Assembly (NCBI RefSeq): GCF_010119225.1
Contig: NZ_WNKF01000004.1
Coordinates: 124,001 to 188,000, forward strand
Origin: Cyclobacterium roseum
GTDB lineage: Bacteria; Bacteroidota; Bacteroidia; Cytophagales; Cyclobacteriaceae
DNA: 64,000 nucleotides
Reading direction: 5' to 3'
The notes beneath the pieces were generated by a model. It was given only the letters and a program-made list of their open reading frames with translations, ran no database searches and was not told the origin of the DNA. A program made the translations under genes and the position numbers. Position 1 is the first letter of the stretch; each line of letters begins with the position of its first letter. This document shows positions 46,611-55,144 of the stretch, in pieces.

Positions 46611-47216
46611 ATGGCTTTTGAACTTCCAAGTTTACCCTACGAAAAGAATGCATTGGAGCCTCATATTGATGCGAAAACCATGGAAATCCACCATGGTAAA
46701 CACCACAATGCGTATGTGACCAAGTTAAACGGTGCTGTCGAAGGTACCGACCTGGCTTCGAAGAGCATTGAAGAAATAATGAAGGGGATTTCCTCTGCAC
46801 CAACAGCCGTTAGAAATAACGGCGGTGGTCATTACAACCACTCCCTTTTCTGGACGATCTTATCTCCCAAAGGTGGTGGAGCTCCGAGCGGGGAACTGGC
46901 AGCAGCCATCGACAAAAAATTTGGTTCTTTCGATAAATTCAAGGAAGAATTTGCAAACGCCGCCGCTACCCGATTTGGTTCCGGATGGGCCTGGCTAAGT
47001 GTTCATAACGGTGAACTACAGGTAAGCTCCACCCCAAATCAGGATAATCCATTGATGGATATTGCCGAAACCAAAGGAACACCCATCTTAGGATTGGACG
47101 TTTGGGAGCATGCCTATTACCTCAATTACCAAAACAGGAGACCGGATTATATATCCGCTTTCTGGAATGTGGTTAATTGGGACGAGGTGGCTAAAAAATA
47201 CGCTGCTGCCAAATAA
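46611..47216 (+). CDS. sodA: Superoxide dismutase, Fe/Mn family
   Basis: A 201-residue cytoplasmic enzyme that dismutates superoxide. Metal ligands sit in [13 protein letters not shown] (His), [11 protein letters not shown] (His) and [14 protein letters not shown] (Asp and His). The Gly-Gly-Gly before HYNH and the Gln in NQDNPLM are features of the manganese type, so sodA is the better symbol, though a cambialistic enzyme cannot be excluded. A strong terminator follows at 47242-47273. Confidence 0.94.
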   Translation: MAFELPSLPYEKNALEPHIDAKTMEIHHGKHHNAYVTKLNGAVEGTDLASKSIEEIMKGISSAPTAVRNNGGGHYNHSLFWTILSPKGGGAPSGELAAAIDKKFGSFDKFKEEFANAAATRFGSGWAWLSVHNGELQVSSTPNQDNPLMDIAETKGTPILGLDVWEHAYYLNYQNRRPDYISAFWNVVNWDEVAKKYAAAK

Positions 47217-47241
47217 TTGCAGCAAGATCATTTCATTGACG

Positions 47242-47273
47242 AATCCCTCCGGAAATTCCGGAGGGATTTTTTT
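47242..47273 (+). terminator. Rho-independent terminator after sod
   Basis: Perfect 11-bp stem AATCCCTCCGG / CCGGAGGGATT with a 5-nt loop, followed by a run of T. It is 26 bp after the sod stop codon. Confidence 0.9.
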
Positions 47274-47427
47274 GTCCGGTAACCGTACAACAAATGTGTA
47301 CGATATTGAGACAGCTACTTTATTTCTAATTTTTTTAAAACACTGAAAAACAGCAATTTAATAGTATTTTTTTCGTTTGGCACTTTTTTCCCATGGCAAG
47401 GTATGAAACCATTAATTGTGTACAGCC

Positions 47428-49863
47428 ATGAATGTTACCAGGTATATTTTTGCCACCGTATTCTTTTATTTATTGGGTTTGAGCCATCTGGCCGCTCAGG
47501 ACCAATCGGCTCAGGTAGCAGGTTCCGTTTTGGATGAAAACGAAGCACCTATGCCCTTTGCCAACGTGTTTTTACTCGATGCCACCGATGGCGAGTTGAT
47601 AACGGGTGCCATTACCGATGAGGCAGGGAATTTTTACCTTCCTGCTACCACTAAGCTACCCTTGACTCTGGGCGTTTCCACCATTGGATACGATACCTAC
47701 ACGAGCGAACCATTTCAATTGAAACCTGGGGAGCAAAAGCATGTTGGAACCATCCGGTTAACCGTGCAGGTATCCGCTCTGGATGAAGTAACGGTCAAAG
47801 CAGCACGCCCGGATGTGCTGATTCAGGCTGATAAAACCGTGGTAAACGTGGAGGGCACGGTTATGGCAGAGGGAAATAGCGCATTGGATGTCATTGGCCG
47901 TTCCCCGGGAGTATTTGTAGACGCGGATGGAAATATCAATTTAAACGGCCGCACAGGCGTAATCGTGCTGGTCGATGACCGACAGACCTACATGAGTGCC
48001 GAAGACCTGGCCAATTTTCTTCGGGCCATGCCGGCAGACAACATCCGAAGTATTGAAGTAATCCAGAACCCTCCCGCCAAATACGATGCCGAAGGGGCGG
48101 CAGGTGTAATCAACTTGGTTTTGAAGAAAAACAATCTGAACGGTACCAATGGAAATATACATGTCGGCAGTCAGTATAATGGCTTGCACACGCCATCGGC
48201 CGGTGCCACTCTGAATGTCAAAAATAATAAATGGACCTCCAATATCAGCCTGAATTACAACCAATTCGGGCGCTTCCTTGACCTGGATATCTTTCGCAGG
48301 TTTCAATTGGATAATGGCCTCTCGGAGTTTGATCAAGAGGCACGCTTGAAATTGCTGAGTAAGAATTTGTTTTTCTCAGGGGGAACCGACTATCAAATCA
48401 ATGACCGTCATTCACTGGGAATCAACCTACAGGCATCTACCCGAAAAGGGACAGAGGATGGCAACTCGCTGACTGCCATTTCCAATCCGGAAAATACAGA
48501 CCGGAATTATCTGAATGCGTTGAACGATGGCGAATCGGATAATCTCCGGATGTTTGGCAACTTTCACTATATCGGTAAACTAGATACCTTGGGGACAAAG
48601 CTGTCGGCAGACATCGACTATACCCACATGGATGCCGGAAGCCTGAGTTTGCTGGATAACCAATATTGGCTTAATGAAAACCTGACGGACGGGACTTCGG
48701 ACAAGATTCGGACAGGAAACGAGATGGCCTATTCTATTTTTACAGCAAAAGCAGATTTCACCAAGCCTCTTGGCAATGAAAAGGTCCTGGAAACCGGTAT
48801 CAAAGGGAGTTGGGTGACTTCTGACAACCTATTGGAAATAACGAAAAGTGTGGAAGAGGGGCCTTTTACTCCCGACCCCAATAGCAACCACTTCCTCTAT
48901 AAGGAAAATGTGTTGGCAGCTTATGCTTCCTACAAGGCACCAATAAGCGAAAAGCTGAGTTTTCAGGCCGGATTGCGGACTGAGTACGCCGCAATAGAGG
49001 GGAATTCGCTTACCCGTTCGGAAATCAATTCCCAAGAGTACCTGAACCTTTTTCCGAGTGCCTACCTGCAGCATCAGGTGACGGAAAACTATCAAATCGT
49101 CTACAACCTTAATCGACGCATCACCCGACCGTATTACCGGCAATTAAACCCTTACGTTTTCTACATCGATCCCCTTACCACCGAAGAGGGCAATCCCAAC
49201 CTCAGGCCTCAGTATGCCAACAATCTGGAGATGAATCATATTATCAAAAATGCCTATCAGTTTTCGCTGTCTTTTTCCCAGACCGAAAATGCCTTTGGAC
49301 AAATAATGCTTCAGGATGATGAAACAAGAAAGACCCGCATTCAGATGCAAAACCTCGATCGCACTCAAAACGTAAGTCTCAGGGCAGTGGTACCGGTAGA
49401 ATTTGCCAGTTGGTACAGTACCAGCAACATGCTTCAGTTCAATGGAAACACCTTTCAGTCCCAGCTGGGAGAGGAGTTATTGGATGAAAGACAGTTTTCC
49501 TTTATGGCCCGAACGCAGCATAACCTCATCCTACCGAAGGGATTCAAACTGGAATTGGTGGGCATCTACCGAAGTCCCTTCCGGGATGGTCAATTGGTGA
49601 TAAACGCCATGGGCTGGATGGATGCGGGGATCACCAAAACCTTCAAGGATGACAAATTAAGCCTTACCGTAAACGGATCGGATATTTTTCGAAGCATGAA
49701 ATTCAAAGGCAACATAGATTTCAACCGAATTAATACCGACGTGCAGCAGTATAACAGCGTACAAAGCGTGCGATTTACCTTGCGTTGGAAGTTTGCTCAG
49801 GGAGAACAGTTCAATGTAAACCAACGGAGCGGAAGTACCGAAGAAAGAAATAGATTGGAATAA
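47428..49863 (+). CDS. TonB-dependent-receptor-like outer-membrane beta-barrel protein
   Basis: An 811-residue protein from the ATG at 47428, which gives the signal peptide MNVTRYIFATVFFYLLGLSHLAAQ. After the signal comes a carboxypeptidase-regulatory-like beta-sandwich (AGSVLDENEAPMPFANVFLLDATDGELITGAITDEAGNFYLP). A plug-like domain follows (NSALDVIGRSPGVFVDADGNINLNGRTGVIVLVDDRQTY and IRSIEVIQNPPAKYDAEGAAGVINLVLKK), then a long beta-barrel. This is the OMP_b-brl_3 type found in Bacteroidota. No TonB box is obvious and no SusD partner is present, so the substrate is unknown and active transport is not assured. Confidence 0.9.
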   Translation: MNVTRYIFATVFFYLLGLSHLAAQDQSAQVAGSVLDENEAPMPFANVFLLDATDGELITGAITDEAGNFYLPATTKLPLTLGVSTIGYDTYTSEPFQLKPGEQKHVGTIRLTVQVSALDEVTVKAARPDVLIQADKTVVNVEGTVMAEGNSALDVIGRSPGVFVDADGNINLNGRTGVIVLVDDRQTYMSAEDLANFLRAMPADNIRSIEVIQNPPAKYDAEGAAGVINLVLKKNNLNGTNGNIHVGSQYNGLHTPSAGATLNVKNNKWTSNISLNYNQFGRFLDLDIFRRFQLDNGLSEFDQEARLKLLSKNLFFSGGTDYQINDRHSLGINLQASTRKGTEDGNSLTAISNPENTDRNYLNALNDGESDNLRMFGNFHYIGKLDTLGTKLSADIDYTHMDAGSLSLLDNQYWLNENLTDGTSDKIRTGNEMAYSIFTAKADFTKPLGNEKVLETGIKGSWVTSDNLLEITKSVEEGPFTPDPNSNHFLYKENVLAAYASYKAPISEKLSFQAGLRTEYAAIEGNSLTRSEINSQEYLNLFPSAYLQHQVTENYQIVYNLNRRITRPYYRQLNPYVFYIDPLTTEEGNPNLRPQYANNLEMNHIIKNAYQFSLSFSQTENAFGQIMLQDDETRKTRIQMQNLDRTQNVSLRAVVPVEFASWYSTSNMLQFNGNTFQSQLGEELLDERQFSFMARTQHNLILPKGFKLELVGIYRSPFRDGQLVINAMGWMDAGITKTFKDDKLSLTVNGSDIFRSMKFKGNIDFNRINTDVQQYNSVQSVRFTLRWKFAQGEQFNVNQRSGSTEERNRLE

Positions 49864-49889
49864 GTTTAGATTAGGTTTTTTAACAATGC

Positions 49890-49925
49890 TAAAAACAGCG
49901 TCCGGTGGGTGCTGTTTTTATTTTT
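49890..49925. terminator. Bidirectional terminator
   Basis: Perfect 10-bp stem TAAAAACAGC / GCTGTTTTTA, with an 11-nt loop and A/T runs on both sides, placed between the convergent beta-barrel and MaoC genes. It can serve both strands. Confidence 0.8.
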
Positions 49926-49955
49926 TCCTCAGGAAAACAAATGAAGAGGAGGGTG

Positions 49956-50420
49956 TTATTTAAAATGGTAGAGAAAAATAAGGTGGGCAGACAAGGCAGG
50001 TTTTCGTTCTCCCTTGATTTCAAGTTTTACCTTCATTTCCGTTTTGATGGTACCCCGAAGATCGCTGATGTTTGCCAGGGTAGCAGCCATCCTGATTTCA
50101 TCGTTCACTTTTACCGGATTGGCAAAGCGGAGATTTTCGATCCCATAATTAACCATCATTTTGAGGTTGTTTACCTGCACGATTTGATTCCAGAGATAGG
50201 GAACCAGGGAGAGGGTCAGGTAACCGTGTGCGATGGTGCCACCAAAGGCGCCTTCAGCTTCGGCTTTTTCCGGATCGGTATGGATCCACTGATGATCCAA
50301 AGTGGCATCCGCAAATAAATTGATCTGTTGCTGGCTTACCTGGTGGTAATCCGATACCCCCAGTTCTTTTCCAATATATTGCTGGAAATCTTCAAAGCTA
50401 TTTATAATCAGTTTGCTCAT
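49956..50420 (-). CDS. MaoC-like (R)-specific enoyl-CoA hydratase / hotdog protein
   Basis: A 154-residue single hotdog-fold protein of the MaoC/NodN group. The hydratase-2-type catalytic segment is INLFADATLDHQWIHTDPEKA, with the Asp/His dyad, followed by GAFGGTIAHGYLTLSLVPYL and YGIENLRFANPVKVNDEIRM. It probably hydrates an enoyl-CoA or related thioester in the cytoplasm; not linked physically to the fad operon. Flanked by a terminator on its 3' side. Confidence 0.88.
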   Translation of the reverse strand: MSKLIINSFEDFQQYIGKELGVSDYHQVSQQQINLFADATLDHQWIHTDPEKAEAEGAFGGTIAHGYLTLSLVPYLWNQIVQVNNLKMMVNYGIENLRFANPVKVNDEIRMAATLANISDLRGTIKTEMKVKLEIKGERKPALSAHLIFLYHFK

Positions 50421-50524
50421 GATTGGCTTGGTTTTTATAAAAAAATAAAAGTATCAAAACCGCCTTGATTAAAAAACAATTTTCTAATTAAAAGCCTTCC
50501 CGCCTACCTATTGATTGGAATTTG

Positions 50525-51001
50525 TTACGCTTTTTTCCGGAAATACAACCAGCCAAGTGTCAGACTACTAAGAAAAAACACCAATGTCGTCCATTCATAG
50601 GTCCTTTTCTTTTCTTTTTCCTGTAGAATGTCCCCATCCTTTTCCAGCAAGGCCCGCTTCAATTTCACAATATCTGCTTCCGCTTTCTGTGCGATGTATT
50701 TATAATCTTCTTTCTCATAGCTGATTTCAGTGGTCTGTATATCCTTAAGCATTTCCAACTCCTGCATGATCTGATTGTCTTTTTGAATGATCCGCCCCAT
50801 CCATTCGTTGGTTGCTTCCATGTCCTTTTTGGTACGGTTTCCAAAGAGGCCGGACTTTTTGCTTTCGGATGCCTGCCATTCCTGGTGGAGGCTTTCCCTT
50901 TCCTGAAGCAAGCGATTTAATTTTTCCTGGCCTACCGCCAGGAAAGGCAAGGTCATCAGCCATACCACAAGTCCTAAAAAATATACGGTTCTATTATTCA
51001 T
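50525..51001 (-). CDS. Exported coiled-coil protein with C-terminal membrane anchor
   Basis: A 158-residue protein. It has a signal peptide (FLGLVVWLMTLPFLAVGQ), a long charged helical region likely to form a coiled coil (residues about 25-130, e.g. LQERESLHQEWQASESKK and YIAQKAEADIVKLKRALLEKDGDIL) and a C-terminal membrane helix (WTTLVFFLSSLTLGWLYF) before a basic KKA end. It is probably periplasmic and tethered to the inner membrane. No family recognised. Confidence 0.75.
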   Translation of the reverse strand: MNNRTVYFLGLVVWLMTLPFLAVGQEKLNRLLQERESLHQEWQASESKKSGLFGNRTKKDMEATNEWMGRIIQKDNQIMQELEMLKDIQTTEISYEKEDYKYIAQKAEADIVKLKRALLEKDGDILQEKEKKRTYEWTTLVFFLSSLTLGWLYFRKKA

Positions 51002-51100
51002 GCTGCTTTCCTTTCTTAGCCTGTCTTTTCAATCGAATCTAGCCCGTTCAAAAAACATGCCTAAATCCAGCCGCGCTTGGTTTCCCGGATCATGGAATGG

Positions 51101-52006
51101 TTAGTCTTTATTTCCCGGTAGAAACTCGTTGAGTACCTGGCGCAGGTAATCCCGGTCCAGGTGCGTATAGATTTCGGTAGTGGTGATACTTTCGTGTCCC
51201 AGCATCTCCTGAACCGCCCGCAAGTCTGCACCTCCCTCTACCAGGTGAGTGGCAAAGCTGTGCCTGAAGGTATGGGGGCTGACTTTTTTGGCAATGCCAG
51301 CACTTGCTGCCATTTTTTTGATCATGAGAAAAACCATGACCCGGGAAAGCTTCTTTCCCCGGTTATTTAGAAAAAGGTACTCCTCGTGTCCCTTGGCTAT
51401 TGGTCCCTGTGTCCGGACCTCCTCCAGATAGATGCGTAAGTATTTGGCAGCTGATTTTCCGACAGGCACGAGGCGCTCTTTGTTACCTTTTCCCAACACG
51501 CGCAAAAATCCGATATCCTCAAAATAGTGTCCTTTTTTCAATTGGATCAATTCCGAAACCCGGAGCCCGCTGCCGTAGAGCATTTCCAACATGGCCCGGT
51601 TGCGGTGTCCGCCCGGCTGCCCCAGAGGCACGGCTTCCAGTATGCTTTCTATTTCATGATAACTGAGCGTATCTGGGAGCGTACGGGTAAGCTTCGGGGC
51701 CTCTAAAAGGATAGCTGGGCTATCTGTGACTTTATCCTCGTATAGAAGGTACTTGTAAAAGGCTTTGACACCTGATATGATCCGTGCCTGGGAAAATTCG
51801 GAAATGTTCTCACCGGCCAGCTTGTCGACAAAATGCCTTAAATGGTACAATTCGGTCGTCTCAGGTCTGCGTTCTGGGAAATTTTCTTCCATAAACACGG
51901 CTAGTTTTTGCACATCCTGCCGATAGGCCAGCAAGGAATTTTCGCTCAGGGAGCGCTCGATTTTCAGGTAATACCCAAAGGCATTTATCTCCTTTTCCCA
52001 GCTCAT
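51101..52006 (-). CDS. xerD: Tyrosine recombinase XerD
   Basis: A 301-residue site-specific recombinase that resolves chromosome dimers at dif with FtsK. Catalytic pattern: Arg in YGSGLRVSELIQL, Lys in LGKGNKERLVPVG, His-x-x-Arg in SPHTFRHSFATHL, His in MLGHESITTTEIYTH and the nucleophile Tyr in the same stretch. An N-terminal SAM-like core-binding domain is present. Unlike the integrase at 57-58 kb, it has no arm-binding domain. It is divergent from aroQ across 129 bp, a pairing common in Bacteroidota. Confidence 0.95.
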   Translation of the reverse strand: MSWEKEINAFGYYLKIERSLSENSLLAYRQDVQKLAVFMEENFPERRPETTELYHLRHFVDKLAGENISEFSQARIISGVKAFYKYLLYEDKVTDSPAILLEAPKLTRTLPDTLSYHEIESILEAVPLGQPGGHRNRAMLEMLYGSGLRVSELIQLKKGHYFEDIGFLRVLGKGNKERLVPVGKSAAKYLRIYLEEVRTQGPIAKGHEEYLFLNNRGKKLSRVMVFLMIKKMAASAGIAKKVSPHTFRHSFATHLVEGGADLRAVQEMLGHESITTTEIYTHLDRDYLRQVLNEFLPGNKD

Positions 52007-52091
52007 CCGGTAAATTTAATAGGTACTGCCGGCATTATCCCGATCAAAACAAAAACAATGGAATAAATCCCCTAATTTAGGGCCGATTGTT

Positions 52092-52099
52092 TACCTTTG
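52092..52099 (+). promoter_or_regulatory. aroQ promoter -7 box
   Basis: TACCTTTG fits TAnnTTTG and lies 36 bp before the GTG start of aroQ. Transcription from here would start near 52106. This supports the GTG at 52136 over the TTG at 52097, which would lie at or upstream of the RNA 5' end. No good -33 element seen. Confidence 0.5.
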
Positions 52100-52135
52100 T
52101 CGCTTGCATCCGTACCATATAAAACGCCAGAAAAC

Positions 52136-52564
52136 GTGAAAATAGCGATTATTAATGGACCCAACCTGAACCTGTTGGGAAAACGGGAACCGGATATTTA
52201 CGGGAACCGTTCGTTTGAAGATTATTTTGAGACCCTGGTCAAAAAATACCCCGAGCTGGAGCTCTCCTATTTCCAGAGCAATGGGGAAGGGGAACTGGTC
52301 AATCAGCTTCATGCCATCGGGTTTGAAGTAGATGGCATCCTGATCAATGCCGGAGCATATACGCATACTTCGGTCGCAATTGGCGATGCCCTGGCCGCCA
52401 TCAACAGCCCCGCCCTGGAAATCCACATTTCCAATATCTACAAGCGGGAGGAATTTCGACACAAAAGTTTCTTGTCCCGACAATGTGTGGGCATGATCGC
52501 CGGGCTGGGATTGCTGGGATACGAATTGGGACTGCAGTACTTTATAAAAAATGAAAATTCTTGA
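52136..52564 (+). CDS. aroQ: 3-dehydroquinate dehydratase, type II
   Basis: Shikimate-pathway dehydratase, dodecameric type. About 142 residues from the GTG at 52136: (M)KIAIINGPNLNLLGKREPDIYG, with the catalytic loop Arg and Tyr, then NAGAYTHTSVAIGDAL and EIHISNIYKREEFRHKSFLS. A longer frame from a TTG at 52097 would add 13 residues ahead of the conserved start and would begin at or before the likely transcription start. The stop overlaps the start of the next gene (TGATG), so the two are co-translated. Confidence 0.95.
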   Translation: MKIAIINGPNLNLLGKREPDIYGNRSFEDYFETLVKKYPELELSYFQSNGEGELVNQLHAIGFEVDGILINAGAYTHTSVAIGDALAAINSPALEIHISNIYKREEFRHKSFLSRQCVGMIAGLGLLGYELGLQYFIKNENS

Positions 52565-53625
52565 TGTCTATGTTAACATTTGCCCCGGGGCCTTCCAAAG
52601 TATTCGATAAGCTTCCCGATTATTTTCAGGATGCTTACCGGCAGGGAATTTTAAGTGCCAACCACCGAAGTGCCGCTTTTATGGACCTGTATCGGGATAC
52701 GGAGAAGCTGATAAAGGAAAAACTTGACGTTCCTTCGGATTACCGCTTACTGTTTACCTCCAGTGCGACTGAAAACTGGGAAATCATCACCCAGTCCCTG
52801 GTGGAGCGGGCTTCTTTTCATGTATTTTCCGGTTCTTTTGGTAAAAAATGGTTTGGCTTTGCCCAGCATATCATTCCTGAAACGGATTCACTGGTTGTGG
52901 ACAAAAACAAGCCGTTCTCCGTAGATGACCTGGAGATCGGTAGTGCCTTTGATATCCTGGCCATCACTCAAAACGAAACCTCCAATGCCACCCAGGTACC
53001 AAATGAGAAACTGGCGGCATTGGGAAAGAAATTTCCGGATAAAATGCTGGCGGTAGACACCACTTCCTCTATGGGAGGCATTTACCTGGATTTTGGACTG
53101 GCGGATATCTGGTTTGCCTCGGTACAGAAATGCTTTGGCCTTCCTGCCGGTTTGGGCATATTGTTGCTCTCTCCCAAAGCCATCGAAAAGGCAAAACGTA
53201 TTGGAGAGTACGGGCGCTACAATAGCCTGAATTTTATGCTGGAAAATGCGGACAACTATCAGACCCATTACACACCGAATGTATTGGGTATTTACCTGTT
53301 AAACAGGGTACTTGGAGACATGCCGGGCATTAGAGCCCTACAGGAGCAAACCGAAAGCAGGATGAGGCAATTGGAGCAACTGGTGGAAAACTCACCTTCT
53401 TTGGCATTCCTGGTAACAGAGGCCTCTAACAGAAGCCGTACGGTATTGGGAGTAGGGGGAGAAGAAGCCTTTATCCAGTCGATAAAGAAAGCAGCGGAGG
53501 GGCAGGGCATGCAAATGGGCAGTGGTTACGGCCCCTTGAAACCTACCAGTTTTCGTATAGCCAACTTTCCTGCCATCACCGATGCTGAATTTACCAAACT
53601 GATCCGTTTTCTGGAGGGTTATTGA
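52564..53625 (+). CDS. Class V aminotransferase (phosphoserine-aminotransferase-like)
   Basis: A PLP enzyme of about 353 residues. N-terminal motif TFAPGPSKVFDKLPDYF, ILSANHRSAAFMDLY, and FTSSATENWEIITQSLV, all as in the alanine:glyoxylate/phosphoserine aminotransferase branch. The PLP lysine is in WFASVQKCFGLPAGLG, and the Asp in AVDTTSSMGG contacts the cofactor ring. The exact amino donor is not readable; SerC-like is the nearest description. It overlaps aroQ by one base and is followed by marC 16 bp later. Confidence 0.87.
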   Translation: MSMLTFAPGPSKVFDKLPDYFQDAYRQGILSANHRSAAFMDLYRDTEKLIKEKLDVPSDYRLLFTSSATENWEIITQSLVERASFHVFSGSFGKKWFGFAQHIIPETDSLVVDKNKPFSVDDLEIGSAFDILAITQNETSNATQVPNEKLAALGKKFPDKMLAVDTTSSMGGIYLDFGLADIWFASVQKCFGLPAGLGILLLSPKAIEKAKRIGEYGRYNSLNFMLENADNYQTHYTPNVLGIYLLNRVLGDMPGIRALQEQTESRMRQLEQLVENSPSLAFLVTEASNRSRTVLGVGGEEAFIQSIKKAAEGQGMQMGSGYGPLKPTSFRIANFPAITDAEFTKLIRFLEGY

Positions 53626-53641
53626 CGCAAGCAGCAGGCAC

Positions 53642-54220
53642 ATGTTTGATTTCAGGGAAATACTTTCGGTTACGTTGATACTCTTTTCGGTGATTGATAT
53701 TTTGGGTTCCATTCCCATTGTCATCAATCTTCGCAAGAAGGTAGGCCATATCCAAAGCGGGAAGGCCACCATAGCTGCCGGGATACTGATGGTGTTATTT
53801 TTGGTGTTGGGCAAGTCCATATTACAGCTATTTGGTATAGGGGTGGAAGACTTTGCCATAGCCGGGGCACTGATTATTTTTGCTTTGGGAGCAGAAATGA
53901 TCCTGGGAATAGAGATATTCAAACCCGATCCCGCAGCAGGTTCCACGAGCACCTCCATCGTTCCCATTGCCTTCCCGCTGATCGCTGGAGCAGGAACCCT
54001 GACCACCATCCTGACACTAAAATCCGAGTATTCCCAGGCCAACCTGGCAGTCGGAATTGTGTTGAACCTGATCATTATCTTTGTGGTGCTTAAGAGTACC
54101 AATTGGCTGGAGCGGAAATTGGGGCAGACCGGTTTGGATGTACTGAGAAGGATCTTTGGCATTATCTTGCTTTCCATTGCCATCAAGATCTTCAAAAGCA
54201 ATCTGTTTCCGGAACTCTGA
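53642..54220 (+). CDS. MarC family integral membrane protein
   Basis: A 192-residue membrane protein with six hydrophobic segments. Family landmarks: LFSVIDILGSIPIVINL at the N-terminus, the GAEMILGIEIF turn and PIAFPLIAGAGTLTTILTL in the second half. MarC proteins are of unknown transport function despite the historical link to antibiotic resistance. It is the last gene before tRNA-Pro, 122 bp upstream of it. Confidence 0.92.
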   Translation: MFDFREILSVTLILFSVIDILGSIPIVINLRKKVGHIQSGKATIAAGILMVLFLVLGKSILQLFGIGVEDFAIAGALIIFALGAEMILGIEIFKPDPAAGSTSTSIVPIAFPLIAGAGTLTTILTLKSEYSQANLAVGIVLNLIIIFVVLKSTNWLERKLGQTGLDVLRRIFGIILLSIAIKIFKSNLFPEL

Positions 54221-54342
54221 AGCCTGTCAGGTCCCAAAACCGGTAGGGCGGTTTAAATTATTAGATAAATTATTTTTATCATTTTTGATTTGCAAAAAAA
54301 AGAACTACTTTTGTCATCGCTTTGGGAGTAAAACCAGAAGCA

Positions 54343-54417
54343 CGGGGTGTAGCGTAGCCCGGTCATCGCGCCTCGTTTGGGACGAGGAGGTCGCAGGTTC
54401 GAATCCTGCCACCCCGA
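54343..54417 (+). tRNA. tRNA-Pro (UGG)
   Basis: A 75-nt cloverleaf: acceptor CGGGGTG / CACCCCG, anticodon arm CCTCG-TTTGGGA-CGAGG giving anticodon TGG, T arm GCAGG-TTCGAAT-CCTGC and discriminator A. CCA is not encoded. It is the target of the downstream element: its last 24 bp recur at 58641-58664. Confidence 0.97.
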
Positions 54418-54418
54418 C
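54395..54418 (+). other. Attachment site attL (tRNA-Pro 3' end)
   Basis: The T-arm and acceptor end of tRNA-Pro. It restores the tRNA after integration and matches 58641-58664 in 23 of 24 positions. Confidence 0.85.
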
Positions 54419-54425
54419 TGATTAG

Positions 54426-54466
54426 AACCCTAATTATCTGTTGTTTAGATAGTTAGGGTTTTTTAT
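54426..54466 (+). terminator. Terminator provided by the element for tRNA-Pro
   Basis: 14-bp stem AACCCTAATTATCT / AGATAGTTAGGGTT (one G-T wobble) around GTTGTTT, then a T-rich tail. It lies 8 bp after the tRNA and inside the element. Confidence 0.85.
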
Positions 54467-54474
54467 TTTTATTC

Positions 54475-54492
54475 TGGGGCTATTTGTGGGGC
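54475..54492 (+). repeat. 18-bp end motif, left copy
   Basis: TGGGGCTATTTGTGGGGC, itself two TGGGGC half-sites 12 bp apart. A copy with one change lies near the other end of the element at 58515-58532 in the same orientation. Probable integrase arm-binding sites. Confidence 0.65.
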
Positions 54493-54688
54493 CAAATCTT
54501 TTATGATTTTTTTGTTTCTAATATGATTTCAATCTGTTTTCTTGGACTTATAACAGGTTTAGGATAGGTATATGAATATAACTAAGAATTCGGTGTTGAT
54601 GGTTTTAAAGGTTCATTACCGGAAACATTATCCTCCAGGAGCACCATTCAGGAATTGGTGTAAGTCTTTCCTGGGTTATATTCAATAA

Positions 54689-55144
54689 TTAAAAGCCCTT
54701 CCTTTCAACTTCTATTCCGTGAGAATTAAAAAAGTGCAATAAATCATCCAAGTTTTTTCGATTCTTTAAAACTCTCAGTTCAATTTTTCTTTTGCTTAAA
54801 ACAATTACGATCATTGGAATAGTTTTGACTGCGTTGAAAATTGAGATTATTCCTAACACTCCCAAAATAATTACACCAATTAAGCCATTTCCGAACATGT
54901 TATAAAATCTCACGGGTTTATCATCAACTGACAAACTATTTATTAAATAATAAAGTAAAATTGCTGACAAGGTCAAAAATAGTAATCCAAAACTTAAGAT
55001 TACAATCCAGTTTTTTACTGATTTGCCTCTTACCAAGTAAGCATTTTTAATTTTATTAAAAGGTAAGATTTGGTAAGAAAACTTATTTCTAAGCAAGTGT
55101 ACACCTTCTGAGGTCACCTTAAAATTTACATCTACTATCTCCAT
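54689..55144 (-). CDS. Small element-borne membrane protein
   Basis: A 151-residue A+T-rich gene. N-terminal cytosolic beta-type segment (VNFKVTSEGVHLLRNKFSYQILPFNKIKNAYLVRG), two membrane helices (WIVILSFGLLFLTLSAILLYYLI and GLIGVIILGVLGIISIFNAV) and a C-terminal part ending in DDLLHFFNSHGIEVERKGF. No family recognised, though the layout recalls small pleckstrin-like membrane proteins. It is the only possible cargo gene in the tRNA-Pro element. Confidence 0.7.
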   Translation of the reverse strand: MEIVDVNFKVTSEGVHLLRNKFSYQILPFNKIKNAYLVRGKSVKNWIVILSFGLLFLTLSAILLYYLINSLSVDDKPVRFYNMFGNGLIGVIILGVLGIISIFNAVKTIPMIVIVLSKRKIELRVLKNRKNLDDLLHFFNSHGIEVERKGF